From: an uncultured Pelagibacteraceae bacterium
Lineage (GTDB): Bacteria > Pseudomonadota > Alphaproteobacteria > Pelagibacterales > Pelagibacteraceae
DNA: 63,201 nucleotides
Reading direction: 5' to 3'
Assembly: GCA_902630065.1 (NCBI GenBank)
Contig: CACOTF010000004.1
Location: 1-63,201, forward strand
Numbering within the stretch: the stretch's first letter is position 1; each line of letters opens with the position of its first letter. The notes under the pieces are model-generated. The model had not been told where the DNA came from, searched no databases, and saw nothing but the letters and a program-made list of their open reading frames with translations. Made by a program: the position numbers and the translations under genes. Shown here piece by piece: positions 37,280 to 46,392 of the stretch.

Positions 37280-38998
37280 ATGAAAAATCCTTTTGCAAAT
37301 TTATTTAAAAAGAAAAAAAAAGATGATGCAAACGCGCCTCCGGTACCACAAGGAGGAGAAAGCAAAAAAAAAGAAGGATTTTTTAGTAAGCTTCTTAAAA
37401 ATAGATTAGGTAAACAATCAATTAAAGGTGAGGAAATTTTAGGAGTCGAGCTAACTCCATCCGAGATTAGATTATCGCAAGTTTCGAGTAACAAAGCCAA
37501 CCAATGGGTTTTAGATAAATTCTATGTTCATAAATTTGAGGGTATTCCAGAAAATGGAACTGTACTTGAAAATCCTGATAAAGTTGCTGAAGAATTAAAA
37601 TTAGCTTTACAAAAATCTAAAATTAATACGACTAACGCTGCGATCGCAATTCCAGTAACTAGCGCAATTATAAGAGTTGTGACTGCACCTTTGATGACTG
37701 ATGAAGAATTGAAAAAAGCGATAGATACAGATTCACTTTGGGAAAACTTAGTTCAATTAACTGATAACTTAAATGACTACTCTATATTTCATCAAGTAAT
37801 AAATAGAGACAAGACAGGAAACACAATGGATATCCTTTTTGTGGCATCAAAATTATCAGACATTAATAGCTATACAGACATTATTAAAAAAGGTGGATTA
37901 AATGCTGTTATTATAGATGTTAAATGTTTTGCATTAAAATCAGCTGTTGACCAAATTAATCAAATTGCTGGTTCAATTGAAGACTCCAACTTAACTGCTG
38001 TATTAGAATTTGGTTTAGATGAAAATTACGTAATGATACTTTACGAAAACAATCCAATTATAACTGATATTTTTATTAGATCTCAAGATAGAAAAACACT
38101 TCAAGAAAGCAATAATCAAGAAGAGATGGATGCACTTGTTAGAAGATATATGACGCAAGTCAAACAAGCAGTTCAAGACTTTGAGCAAAAATATGAGAAA
38201 AGAATTAGAAATTTAAAAGTTACTTCAAATTTACAAAATGTTGAAGATTATCTTGGTAGCTTTAGAAAAAATATGGTTAACACTGGATACAATTTATTTG
38301 ATCCTTTTGATGGAATAAAAATTCCTGCACAATTAGAAAATGATATAAAAATGGATAACCGTTCATATTTTTCAACAGTGATGGGGCTTGCATTTAGAAA
38401 GCTAGATGTCTTTGGTTACTATAAATTTGTCACTGCTGTTAAGAATATTAACCTTTTGCCTAACAGAGAAAATATGATTGCTCAGAAAAAAGCAAAAGCT
38501 TTTTCAAATTTTGCATTCAAAGGAGTGGTTGGAATAGTTTCACTTATCTATGTCGTTTTATTTGGTTTATCATTCTGGCAAATTACAGATCTTAATAAAA
38601 AAATAGAAGGTTATGATGAAATTTTACAAACTCATGAGCTTAAAACCTTAGAGAAAAATAAATATGCAAAAGAAATTGGTTTTATGCTTAAGTCACTACA
38701 ATTAAGTAAATCAATTAAGTCTAATAAAACAGTAAGTTTTAGAGTATTAGCACAGATTGCTTCTGCAGTTCCTAAAAGAGTTAAATTTAGCAAAATAGAG
38801 TATAATGGTTCAGATTTAGTTGTTATTGAAGGAACGGCGTTTAGTGATCAAGATATTTTAAAATTAATTAGTAATTTGAACAATAAAAAATTGATCTCAC
38901 AAGCTTCATTAGCAAGCATGACACTACCTCAAGGCGAGCAGCAAGGATCACAAACTATGAAGGGCTTTAAAGTAGCCTGTGTATTGGAGCAAGTATAA
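37280..38998 (+). CDS. Fused PilM-PilN pilus alignment protein
   Basis: The first 350 or so residues form an actin-like PilM fold with GVELTPSEIRLSQVS. At about residue 389 the sequence reads INLLPNRENM, the conserved PilN N-terminal motif that normally sits in PilM's groove. One membrane helix (about residues 415-435) and a PilN ferredoxin-like periplasmic domain follow. The 572-residue protein therefore joins two normally separate subunits of the alignment complex. An N-terminal Lys-rich patch precedes it. pilO, pilP, pilQ, pilB and pilC follow with overlaps. No separate pilN gene exists in the cluster. Confidence 0.88.
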   Translation: MKNPFANLFKKKKKDDANAPPVPQGGESKKKEGFFSKLLKNRLGKQSIKGEEILGVELTPSEIRLSQVSSNKANQWVLDKFYVHKFEGIPENGTVLENPDKVAEELKLALQKSKINTTNAAIAIPVTSAIIRVVTAPLMTDEELKKAIDTDSLWENLVQLTDNLNDYSIFHQVINRDKTGNTMDILFVASKLSDINSYTDIIKKGGLNAVIIDVKCFALKSAVDQINQIAGSIEDSNLTAVLEFGLDENYVMILYENNPIITDIFIRSQDRKTLQESNNQEEMDALVRRYMTQVKQAVQDFEQKYEKRIRNLKVTSNLQNVEDYLGSFRKNMVNTGYNLFDPFDGIKIPAQLENDIKMDNRSYFSTVMGLAFRKLDVFGYYKFVTAVKNINLLPNRENMIAQKKAKAFSNFAFKGVVGIVSLIYVVLFGLSFWQITDLNKKIEGYDEILQTHELKTLEKNKYAKEIGFMLKSLQLSKSIKSNKTVSFRVLAQIASAVPKRVKFSKIEYNGSDLVVIEGTAFSDQDILKLISNLNNKKLISQASLASMTLPQGEQQGSQTMKGFKVACVLEQV

Positions 38999-39636
38999 TG
39001 GATTTAAAAAATATGACTATGGATGATCTAAAGCAGAAGCTAGCTGCTGTAGACAAAAAAACTTTAATTAAATTTGGATCTGGTTTTGGAGCAATAATTT
39101 TATTTTTAATAATTTACTATGTAATTTTAAATCCAATGGTGAAAGAAAGAAAAGCAAAATATAATGACAAAATATTAAAGCAAAACGAAATATCACAATT
39201 TGATAATGAAATAATTACTTTCAAAACAAGAATTAAAAAAATGAAACCTGATTTTGACAAAACTTCAACATTATTTCATTCAAAAGCAGAAGTTGAAGAT
39301 CTATATGAAAGTTTAAGTAAGTATGCTGCTGTAAATGGATTAGTAATATCAAAAATTGAAAAGAAAAAACCTAAGCCTGTGTTCAAAAAAGGAGTTACTC
39401 AACAAGCAGAAAATAATATCACAAGGGATATGGTTTCTTATTATCAAATACCTGTAGATTATGAAATCAAAGGGAATTTTTTAGGTTACATAAAGTTCAA
39501 AAGAGCAGTTTCTAGACAAAATAAAATGTTAAATTTTGACAAAGAGACTATAAGTATAGTACAAAACGATTCAACTGGAGCGATAATGGCGCAAGGTGAA
39601 TTAACAATAGTAGGATTACCAGATGAATTTTTTTAA
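38998..39636 (+). CDS. pilO: PilO, pilus inner-membrane alignment subunit
   Basis: The 212-residue protein has a cytoplasmic head, one membrane helix (about residues 27-47), a coiled coil and a periplasmic domain, as in PilO, which pairs with PilN beneath the secretin. It overlaps the fused pilMN gene by 1 nt and pilP by 14 nt. Sequence conservation is low, so position and topology are the main support. Confidence 0.86.
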   Translation: MDLKNMTMDDLKQKLAAVDKKTLIKFGSGFGAIILFLIIYYVILNPMVKERKAKYNDKILKQNEISQFDNEIITFKTRIKKMKPDFDKTSTLFHSKAEVEDLYESLSKYAAVNGLVISKIEKKKPKPVFKKGVTQQAENNITRDMVSYYQIPVDYEIKGNFLGYIKFKRAVSRQNKMLNFDKETISIVQNDSTGAIMAQGELTIVGLPDEFF

Positions 39637-40069
39637 AATCTTATTCATCATAATATTTTCTTTAATATCAAACACTGCTTTTGCAGATAATCATGATCAA
39701 AAACAAGAAGTATTAGATGCAGCAAAAGAAATTGTTAAAGAAATGGAAGAAGATGAAGAAGTTCCATTAAATGATCCATTTGCAGGAAATGAGGGAACTT
39801 CATCTTCAGCAAGCATACCACAAGATGAACAAGATAATGAAATGAGCTTATATAATTTTAAATTAGCAGGGCTTATTTCTGGAAAAGATTATAGTTACAT
39901 TTCTTTAGTTAATTCTGGCGGAGAAGTTTTAACAATGACTTTAGGTCAATATCTTGGAGAAATACAATTAGTTGACCTGAGATTAACAGAAGCAATATTT
40001 AAAAAAGATGATGGTAAATTCATGATAATTGATTTTAATAATCAAGTCCGGGAGGCAGATGACTATTAA
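39623..40069 (+). CDS. pilP: PilP-like pilus assembly protein
   Basis: This 148-residue protein has a signal peptide likely cut after AFA (residue 22) and no lipobox Cys, whereas PilP is usually a lipoprotein. The C-terminal half, with YNFKLAGLISGKDYSYISLVNS, matches the PilP/GspC-like beta domain that contacts PilQ. The N-terminal half is acidic and probably disordered. It links the PilN-PilO subcomplex to the secretin. It overlaps pilO and pilQ. Confidence 0.82.
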   Translation: MNFFKILFIIIFSLISNTAFADNHDQKQEVLDAAKEIVKEMEEDEEVPLNDPFAGNEGTSSSASIPQDEQDNEMSLYNFKLAGLISGKDYSYISLVNSGGEVLTMTLGQYLGEIQLVDLRLTEAIFKKDDGKFMIIDFNNQVREADDY

Positions 40070-41612
40070 AAAAATATTAACATATTTTGGATTATTATTT
40101 TTATTAGTTGCATTAAATTCTTGTCAGAACTTGAAAAAATATGACAAGCCATTTAAACACAATACACCCCTTATAAAAAATAAAGATATTGTAAGTAGTG
40201 GACAATCTGAAATCGCTAAAACTTTAGAAATGGGTCCTAAACCTATTGAAGGTGATGCAAAAAAACTTGGAAAAAGAAAAAAAATATCATCTGAAGCACA
40301 AAGAAATTACTTAATAATACCTGATGACTATCCACTATTAAAACAACGGGTAACTCTTAAATTTAAAAACTTAGATTATAAAGAAACCATGAAATTGATG
40401 GGTAAAATAGGAGAGATAAATGTACTAGTTGGAGATGAAGTTGCAGGAGCAATATCAGCAGAATTAATAGATGTTCCTTGGGACAAAGCTTTTCAAGCAC
40501 TTTTAGATATGAAAAATTATGCATCAGATGTTGATGTTGCTAGTAACTTGATAAGAGTTCATTCTCCTGAGACACTAACTGCACAAGAGACTTACAAGTC
40601 TGAAAGAGCACAAGCTGTTAAAAAGAAAGTAGAGTTAGAAGATAGTGTTGAGCCAATATATTCTGAGATTTTTAGACTTTATTATATAACTCCTGCTCAA
40701 GCTAAACAAACTATTGATGAGTTATTTACTTCAACAGCAGGCGATAGTTCATATACACCAATACAAATTACTGAAGAAGCAACTACACGATCTATAATTG
40801 TAAGAGGAAAAGAAAAAGATTTAGATGTAGTTGATAAAGTTATTAAAGAAATAGATATAAGAACAAAACAAGTTTTAATAGAAGCTTTTATAGTTGAAGC
40901 AAATTCTGATTTTGAAAAAGCACTTGGAACTAGACTGGGTGGATATTATCAAAGAGCCGGCAAAGTTGCTGGTGGATTATCAGGTGGAAGCGCTGGAAGT
41001 GCTTTAGGTACAGAACCAGGTGGAGCAGCTAATCTAGGTGATGCAACAGATAGTTTAGCAAACTTTGCAATCACAAATCCAACAAGTGGTATTGGAATAT
41101 TAAGAAGAACTGGTTCGGGTGTTTTAAAAGCAGAAATTACAGCCCTAGAAAGAATGGGAATGGGTAAAACTATTTCTAATCCAAAAGTATTCACACTAGA
41201 CAATCAGGTAGCAACTGTAACTCAAGGTGAGGAAATACCTTATGAAGCTCCAGGAGAAGGTGGGGGATCTCAAGTATCTTTCAAAGAAGCAGCTCTTAAA
41301 TTAGAGGTTACTCCAAGCATTATTGGAGATGGAAATGTCTTGTTAAGTATTCAAGTTAATAACGATACACCGAACAGATCTGTAGCAGGTGACACACCAG
41401 CAGTTAATAAAATGGAAATTGTAACAAAATTATTGGTGGCAGATGGTGATATAGTAGTAATTGGTGGAATTAAAAAGAACGTTTTATCAAAATCTAAAGA
41501 TCAAGTTCCGGCTATTGGCAATATGCCTGTAATAGGTAATCTCTTTAAAGGGACTGAAAATTCTGATAACCTTGATGAATTGTTAGTGTTTATAGCACCA
41601 AGAATTTTATAA
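40059..41612 (+). CDS. pilQ: Type IV pilus secretin PilQ with lipoprotein signal
   Basis: PilQ forms the outer-membrane pore for the pilus. The ATG at 40059 follows GGGAGG and overlaps the pilP stop; the earlier codon at 40029 lacks such support. The signal peptide ends LNSC at residue 20, a lipobox. An STN-like domain (about 95-160), a secretin N domain (about 200-275) and the secretin core with VTQGEEIPY and the VPAIGNMPVIGNLF motif follow. At 517 residues it lacks the AMIN domains of larger PilQ proteins. No pilotin gene is seen, so a lipidated secretin may localise itself. Confidence 0.92.
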   Translation: MTIKKILTYFGLLFLLVALNSCQNLKKYDKPFKHNTPLIKNKDIVSSGQSEIAKTLEMGPKPIEGDAKKLGKRKKISSEAQRNYLIIPDDYPLLKQRVTLKFKNLDYKETMKLMGKIGEINVLVGDEVAGAISAELIDVPWDKAFQALLDMKNYASDVDVASNLIRVHSPETLTAQETYKSERAQAVKKKVELEDSVEPIYSEIFRLYYITPAQAKQTIDELFTSTAGDSSYTPIQITEEATTRSIIVRGKEKDLDVVDKVIKEIDIRTKQVLIEAFIVEANSDFEKALGTRLGGYYQRAGKVAGGLSGGSAGSALGTEPGGAANLGDATDSLANFAITNPTSGIGILRRTGSGVLKAEITALERMGMGKTISNPKVFTLDNQVATVTQGEEIPYEAPGEGGGSQVSFKEAALKLEVTPSIIGDGNVLLSIQVNNDTPNRSVAGDTPAVNKMEIVTKLLVADGDIVVIGGIKKNVLSKSKDQVPAIGNMPVIGNLFKGTENSDNLDELLVFIAPRIL

Positions 41613-43360
41613 TGATAAATATTAGTAGAGAGTCTGAGATTAATTTAATCAATATCTTGATTGATCAGGATATTATTTCAGGGAAAGATTTAGTTGAGAT
41701 TAAAAAAATATCTGGCGAAGGAGAAAAATCCCAGCTGGATGCAGTATTTGAGTTAAATCTAACTGATGAAGAAAAAATTTTAGATCTTCTAGTAAAAGAC
41801 CAATCATTAGACGTAGTAGATTTATCGACAGTTGCCGTAACTGATGAATTGAAAGCCGTTCTTCCATCTAATTATATTAATATGAATTTTATAGCTCCTT
41901 TCAAAATTGATGGAAAAGTATTGCATATAGCAATATCTGATATTTCAAAATTAAGTTTAATGAGAAATTTAAGAACAATTACAAAAATGGATATAGAACT
42001 GCATGCAGCAAAAGTATCTGATATTTCAAACTTTGTAGATAAATTGCTAGCGGATGGTGAAAGAACTATTTCTGATATTAGACAAACTAATGCTGAGAAG
42101 ACTAAAACATTTGATTACGATGTGGATGATCAAGCAGAGGTTTTAGAAAAACCACCTGAAGAAGATATTGAAGCTATAGAAAATGAGTCTGAAGTAATTA
42201 AATTTAGTACAGCAGTTGTAGCAGAAGCAATTAAATCAGGAGTTTCAGATATTCATATTGAACCTTATCGATTTACATCAAGAGTTAGGTATAGATTAGA
42301 CGGAATCTTGCAAGAACAAGAACACTTTAAAAAATTTCTTCATTCAAATTATGGAGCCGTAGTCACCAGATTTAAGATTATGGGAAAATTAGATATTGCT
42401 GAAAGAAGACTTCCTCAAGATGGAGCAATTCCATTTAAAATTGATGGAAAAGTAGTTGACCTCCGTCTTTCGATTTTACCAACAGCAACAAATGAAAGAA
42501 TAGTAATGCGGGTTTTAAATAAAGATGCAGGAGACATCAGTTTAGAACAGCTTAACTTTGAAGAAAACGATTTAAAAAATTTGAGAAAAGCAATTCATGG
42601 CACACAAGGATTGGTTCTTGTAACAGGTCCTACCGGATCAGGTAAAACAACAACACTTTATAGTATTCTAAAAGAGGTTTCTAAACCTCACCTTAATATT
42701 TTAACAGCTGAAGACCCTGTGGAATATGAATTGGATGGTGTGGGACAAGTTCAAATTAAAGATGATATTGGTTTTAACTTTTCTACCGCACTGAGATCTT
42801 TTTTAAGACAAGACCCAGAAATAATTCTTGTTGGTGAGATGAGGGATAAAGAAACAGTTGATATTGGATTGAAAGCTGCTTTAACAGGTCACTTGGTATT
42901 CAGTACACTTCACACAAATGATGCACCAAGCACCATTACAAGATTACAAAACATGGGAACACCCGATTATTTGATTAGTGCAGCTGTTTCATTAGTTTTA
43001 GCACAAAGATTAGCAAGAAAAACTTGTGCAGAATGTAGAGTACCAGATGAAGATATAACCCCTAAAGCATTAGCTGATTTAGGGTTTACAGTAGAACAAG
43101 CTTCAAGAGCAAAAGTTCAAAAAGGCAGTGGCTGTCCTAAATGCAAAGATACTGGTTATAAAGGTAGAATGGGTATTTATGAAATTTTAAATGTCACAAA
43201 ACCAATTAAAGAAGCAATTCTAAGAAAAGCGACAACGCCAGAACTTAAAGAAATTGCTTCAAATGAAGGTTTTAGGACAATGCAAGACATGGGAAGAGAA
43301 TTAATCCTAACAGGTGATCTGAATTTTAGAGAGTATGATAGAGTTCTCTCTATGGAGTAG
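41612..43360 (+). CDS. pilB: Pilus extension ATPase PilB
   Basis: PilB powers pilus polymerisation. The 582-residue protein has a GspE-like N-terminal domain (about 1-150), Walker A GPTGSGKTTTLYSIL, the Asp box AEDPVEYEL, Walker B ILVGEMRDKETVDIGL, the His box GHLVFSTLHTNDAP, and a tetracysteine zinc motif (CAEC ... CPKC) about 30 residues apart, all PilB features. It overlaps pilQ by 1 nt and precedes pilC by 3 nt. Confidence 0.95.
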   Translation: MINISRESEINLINILIDQDIISGKDLVEIKKISGEGEKSQLDAVFELNLTDEEKILDLLVKDQSLDVVDLSTVAVTDELKAVLPSNYINMNFIAPFKIDGKVLHIAISDISKLSLMRNLRTITKMDIELHAAKVSDISNFVDKLLADGERTISDIRQTNAEKTKTFDYDVDDQAEVLEKPPEEDIEAIENESEVIKFSTAVVAEAIKSGVSDIHIEPYRFTSRVRYRLDGILQEQEHFKKFLHSNYGAVVTRFKIMGKLDIAERRLPQDGAIPFKIDGKVVDLRLSILPTATNERIVMRVLNKDAGDISLEQLNFEENDLKNLRKAIHGTQGLVLVTGPTGSGKTTTLYSILKEVSKPHLNILTAEDPVEYELDGVGQVQIKDDIGFNFSTALRSFLRQDPEIILVGEMRDKETVDIGLKAALTGHLVFSTLHTNDAPSTITRLQNMGTPDYLISAAVSLVLAQRLARKTCAECRVPDEDITPKALADLGFTVEQASRAKVQKGSGCPKCKDTGYKGRMGIYEILNVTKPIKEAILRKATTPELKEIASNEGFRTMQDMGRELILTGDLNFREYDRVLSME

Positions 43361-43363
43361 TAA

Positions 43364-44605
43364 ATGTCAGCCGAAACTTTTTCTTACAAAGGAATATCAG
43401 CAGGTAAATATATTGAAGGAGAAATAGAGGCTATAAATCAAGAAGAAGCTTCTTTTAAACTTAAAGAGCAAAAAATAATCATCACCAACTTAACTAAACT
43501 TAAAAAGAAAAAAGCTGAAAAAGAAAAGGGCAAAAAAAGCGGCTTTTCTTTTGGTAAGAAAAAAGTCACTCCAGCGGATGTAATGCTTTTCTCCAAGCAA
43601 TTTGCAACAATGGTAAAGGCAGGTTTGCCAATTTTAAATGTTTTAACGATGCTTAGAGACCAAATAGAACATCCAACTATGAAAGAAATAATAGAGGATG
43701 TAAGAAAAAGTCTTGAAGGCGGTATAACTCTTTCTAAATGTTTTGAGAAATACCCTAAAATATTTGATAATATTTATATAAACTTGATTAAAGCTGGAGA
43801 GGCCAGCGGTAAACTTGATGATTTCCTTTTAAAATTAGTAGACTCATTAGAAAAAAGAGAAAAAGTTAAAAAGAAAATTAAAAGTGCATTAACCTACCCA
43901 GTGGTGATGTTTACGGTTGCAATAACAGTTATGGTGTTCATGTTAATTAAAGTTGTCCCCGTATTTGCTGAAATGTATGAGGGAATGGGTGTTGCATTAC
44001 CTACCCCAACTGCTGTAATTATGAATGCAAGTAATTTTATGAGAGGTGCTGGCGGACTAACACTTGGAATAGTGTCGATAATAGGTTTTGTTATATTTAA
44101 ATATACAACAACTAAAATTCCTGCAATTAGATATAAGTGGCACCAACGAGTTTTAAAGATGCCAGTTTTTGGTGATATGATTTTAAAATCATTGATAGCA
44201 AGAATTGCATTAATAATGGGTAATCTTAGTGCAGCAGGGGTAAATCTTTTAGAAAGTATAGAAATAGCAAAACAAGTAAGTAATAATGATGTTGTAACAC
44301 AAGCTTTAGAAAATGTAAAAAAAGGAGTTTTCTCTGGGGACACACTTACAAAATTATTTTTAAAAGAAACAGTTTTTCCTCCAACATTTAGTCAATTAAT
44401 TTCAGTTGGTGAACAAACAGGAAATTTAGATGAAATGTTTACATCTGTATCTTCTTACTATGAAGAAGAATTTGATACAGCGGTTGATAATATGTCTAGT
44501 TTAATTGAGCCAATCATGATTGTATTTATGGGAACAATGATTGGTGGATTAATGATTGCCATGTATTCACCAATCTTTAATGTTGGTGCAATTATTGGTG
44601 GTTAA
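43364..44605 (+). CDS. pilC: Pilus platform protein PilC
   Basis: The 413-residue protein has a cytoplasmic head with the PilC consensus FSKQFATMVKAGLPIL, three membrane helices (about residues 180-202, 225-250, 385-405) and the duplicated GspF fold. It sits in the inner membrane and couples PilB rotation to pilin insertion. Its N-terminus is Lys-rich. The last 4 nt overlap the 3' end of the rsbW-like gene on the minus strand. Confidence 0.94.
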   Translation: MSAETFSYKGISAGKYIEGEIEAINQEEASFKLKEQKIIITNLTKLKKKKAEKEKGKKSGFSFGKKKVTPADVMLFSKQFATMVKAGLPILNVLTMLRDQIEHPTMKEIIEDVRKSLEGGITLSKCFEKYPKIFDNIYINLIKAGEASGKLDDFLLKLVDSLEKREKVKKKIKSALTYPVVMFTVAITVMVFMLIKVVPVFAEMYEGMGVALPTPTAVIMNASNFMRGAGGLTLGIVSIIGFVIFKYTTTKIPAIRYKWHQRVLKMPVFGDMILKSLIARIALIMGNLSAAGVNLLESIEIAKQVSNNDVVTQALENVKKGVFSGDTLTKLFLKETVFPPTFSQLISVGEQTGNLDEMFTSVSSYYEEEFDTAVDNMSSLIEPIMIVFMGTMIGGLMIAMYSPIFNVGAIIGG

Positions 44606-45033
44606 GAATTTAAATTCTTGGTTAACACCAAGTGATTTATCCAAGGCTTCTCACCTTCTTTAAAAACAACAGCGTCCATTATTTGTTGAATAAAAAAAGT
44701 TCCTAATCCGCCTGGTTTAATATCATCAATTTTTCTGTGTCTTACATTTTTTTCTTCAACTGGTCTTCCTTTGTCAAAAAAACCAATTTCAAGTTGACCG
44801 TTTTCAAGTGAAATTTTAATCTCCATTTTATCATCTGTGTCCTCACCTTGATAAGCATGCTTAACAATATTTTGTGCTGCTTCTGCTATAGCTAGTACTA
44901 ATTCATCTTTTAAATCTTGATTTATATTTACTTTTTCGAATACTTCTCTTGAGAATGATCTAACTTCTTTTAAACTTGATGAACTAACAACAAAATCTCT
45001 TTGTTCAGTTATAGATTTTATTGCAACATTCAT
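44602..45033 (-). CDS. RsbW-like anti-sigma factor / serine kinase
   Basis: The 143-residue protein is a GHKL ATPase. The N box AIAEAAQNIVKHAYQG and G box KPGGLGTFFIQQIMD are intact, so it could phosphorylate its antagonist. In partner switching this kind of kinase binds either a sigma factor or other target, or the STAS antagonist. It lies 3 nt behind the STAS gene in a two-gene minus-strand unit, convergent on pilC. No sigma factor gene is in the window, so the target is open. Confidence 0.88.
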   Translation of the reverse strand: MNVAIKSITEQRDFVVSSSSLKEVRSFSREVFEKVNINQDLKDELVLAIAEAAQNIVKHAYQGEDTDDKMEIKISLENGQLEIGFFDKGRPVEEKNVRHRKIDDIKPGGLGTFFIQQIMDAVVFKEGEKPWINHLVLTKNLNS

Positions 45034-45036
45034 TTA

Positions 45037-45336
45037 TCAATCCAAATTTAAAATTTGTTCAAGTTTAGCCATCATAATTACTTTAAGAACTGACTTACTA
45101 ATTTCTTTCAGCACAACTTTAGTTCCAAGTTCTGTTGCTTTTTGGTGACTTTCAATTAAAACTGAGATTCCTGAAGAGTCCATGTATTGAACTTCTTTTA
45201 GGTTAAGATGAACTTCTTTTTTTGCCTCTATTAAAGGCATAATAATTTCTTTTGCTTTCTCGGTTACGTCCATATCTATTTCACCATCAAGGTGAACAGT
45301 TGATATGTTGCCTTCTTCTGTAACTTTATATGACAT
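45037..45336 (-). CDS. STAS-domain anti-sigma factor antagonist (RsbV/SpoIIAA-like)
   Basis: A 99-residue STAS protein with the phosphorylation motif YMDSSGISVL; the second Ser corresponds to the Ser phosphorylated in SpoIIAA/RsbV. Its dephosphorylated form would bind the downstream RsbW-like kinase. Phosphatase candidates in the window are the GAF-PP2C enzyme at 17.5 kb and the Amt-PP2C fusion 1.4 kb away. It is divergent from the pilin gene across 141 nt. Confidence 0.9.
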   Translation of the reverse strand: MSYKVTEEGNISTVHLDGEIDMDVTEKAKEIIMPLIEAKKEVHLNLKEVQYMDSSGISVLIESHQKATELGTKVVLKEISKSVLKVIMMAKLEQILNLD

Positions 45337-45427
45337 AATAATTAATATTTATTAAATTTCCTTGCTAAATCAACAAAAATGACCCATTTTGATTACAATT
45401 GAAGTATAGATATTGCCTTTTAAAAGA

Positions 45428-45468
45428 TATAATTTATATGTATACACATATTTTTATTAATTATAGGA
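45428..45468 (+). promoter_or_regulatory. Candidate -10 and ribosome binding site of the pilin gene
   Basis: TATAAT at 45428-45433 is a consensus -10, but no convincing -35 lies 16-18 nt upstream and no RpoN-type GG/GC pair is seen. A start near 45440 would give a leader of about 38 nt. AGGA at 45465-45468 stands 9 nt before the ATG, a clear Shine-Dalgarno sequence in a genome where these are often weak. Confidence 0.4.
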
Positions 45469-45477
45469 TCAAGAATT

Positions 45478-45948
45478 ATGAAAAAAAATAATAAAGGATT
45501 TACACTTATAGAATTATTGGTTGTTGTAGCGATCATCGGAATTTTGGCAGCTGTTGGAGTTGTTGCTTATTCAGGCTATACAGCTGGAGCTAAAAAACAG
45601 GCAGCAAAATCTACACACTCTAACGTTGTTAAGTATATTTCAGCAGAACTACAAAAATGCAACTTAGGCGAAGCAAATGCAATGGGCGGTAAACTAAGTT
45701 GTAGTGCAGTGACCCAAACAAATATAATTTCTGCAGCTACTGCTGGAGATGGACCTTTTGCAGACTTTAAAAACCCTTATAAGACTGCTGAAGCAGCAGT
45801 AAGACAGGGTTCAGATACTAGTAAAGGCGGTTATGTTAATATCGCGGCTAATGGAACAGACAAATTAGACGTTAAAACTTGTTTCACAGTAGACGGAGAG
45901 TGCGGAACTGCAACTAACGTTATGACAAAAACAATTACTATTGAGTAA
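45478..45948 (+). CDS. pilA: Type IV major pilin-like protein PilA
   Basis: Leader MKKNNKG then FTLIELLVVVAIIGILAAVGV with Glu5, a textbook type IV prepilin of 156 residues. The globular part contains four Cys (C near 54, 68, 139, 144) that can form two disulfides. A good Shine-Dalgarno and a separate candidate promoter suggest high expression, as expected of a major pilin. A second pilin-like gene follows about 23 nt later. PilD would process it. Confidence 0.93.
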   Translation: MKKNNKGFTLIELLVVVAIIGILAAVGVVAYSGYTAGAKKQAAKSTHSNVVKYISAELQKCNLGEANAMGGKLSCSAVTQTNIISAATAGDGPFADFKNPYKTAEAAVRQGSDTSKGGYVNIAANGTDKLDVKTCFTVDGECGTATNVMTKTITIE

Positions 45949-45971
45949 TTCATAATTTGAATAAAATTTAT

Positions 45972-46385
45972 ATGACTTCCAAAAGCTCAGGCTTTACGCT
46001 TATTGAGCTTTTGGTGGTTGTTGCTATTCTTGGTATTATAGCTGCTATTGGTATTGTTAGTTATAATGGATATGTAAGCTCAGCTAAAAAAAGATCTGCT
46101 GAAAATGTCATGCAACAAATATCTTTGGGGCAAACTGAATATTACTCAGATAATGGAATTTATTACAGAAATAGTAATGGCACTTCATGCAATCCAACAA
46201 GCACTACATCTACCGCAATAGAAACTAATTTATTAGGTGGCACTGATAGTATTACTAGTGAAATGGGTTATGAATTATGTGTAGCAAATGATGCAACAAA
46301 TTATAAAGTTTTTGCAAAAGAAAATGGTGGTAATTGTGAAATTACTATGACAGCTTTAGGTACTTTCGTTAGAACTAATTGCTAA
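45972..46385 (+). CDS. Second type IV pilin-like protein
   Basis: Mature start FTLIELLVVVAILGIIAAIGI after a short leader MTSKSSG. The N-terminal helix is nearly the same as in the preceding PilA, while the C-terminal part differs and ends in Cys (two Cys, 17 residues apart, a likely pilin disulfide loop). It may be a second major pilin, a minor pilin or a competence-type pilin. The ATG at 45972 gives 137 residues; a TTG at 45957 adds five. Neither has a clear Shine-Dalgarno. Confidence 0.88.
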   Translation: MTSKSSGFTLIELLVVVAILGIIAAIGIVSYNGYVSSAKKRSAENVMQQISLGQTEYYSDNGIYYRNSNGTSCNPTSTTSTAIETNLLGGTDSITSEMGYELCVANDATNYKVFAKENGGNCEITMTALGTFVRTNC

Positions 46386-46392
46386 ATATCTC

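Noticed and set aside
40949..41203. Long open frame on the minus strand inside pilQ
   Set aside because: A shadow of the Gly/Ala-rich secretin segment; pilQ codon use and motifs explain the sequence.
43894..44343. A 149-codon frame opposite pilC
   Set aside because: Antisense shadow of the hydrophobic pilC helices.
45361..45477. RpoN-type promoter for pilA
   Set aside because: No GG-N10-GC pair with the expected flanks was found; only a TATAAT box is convincing.
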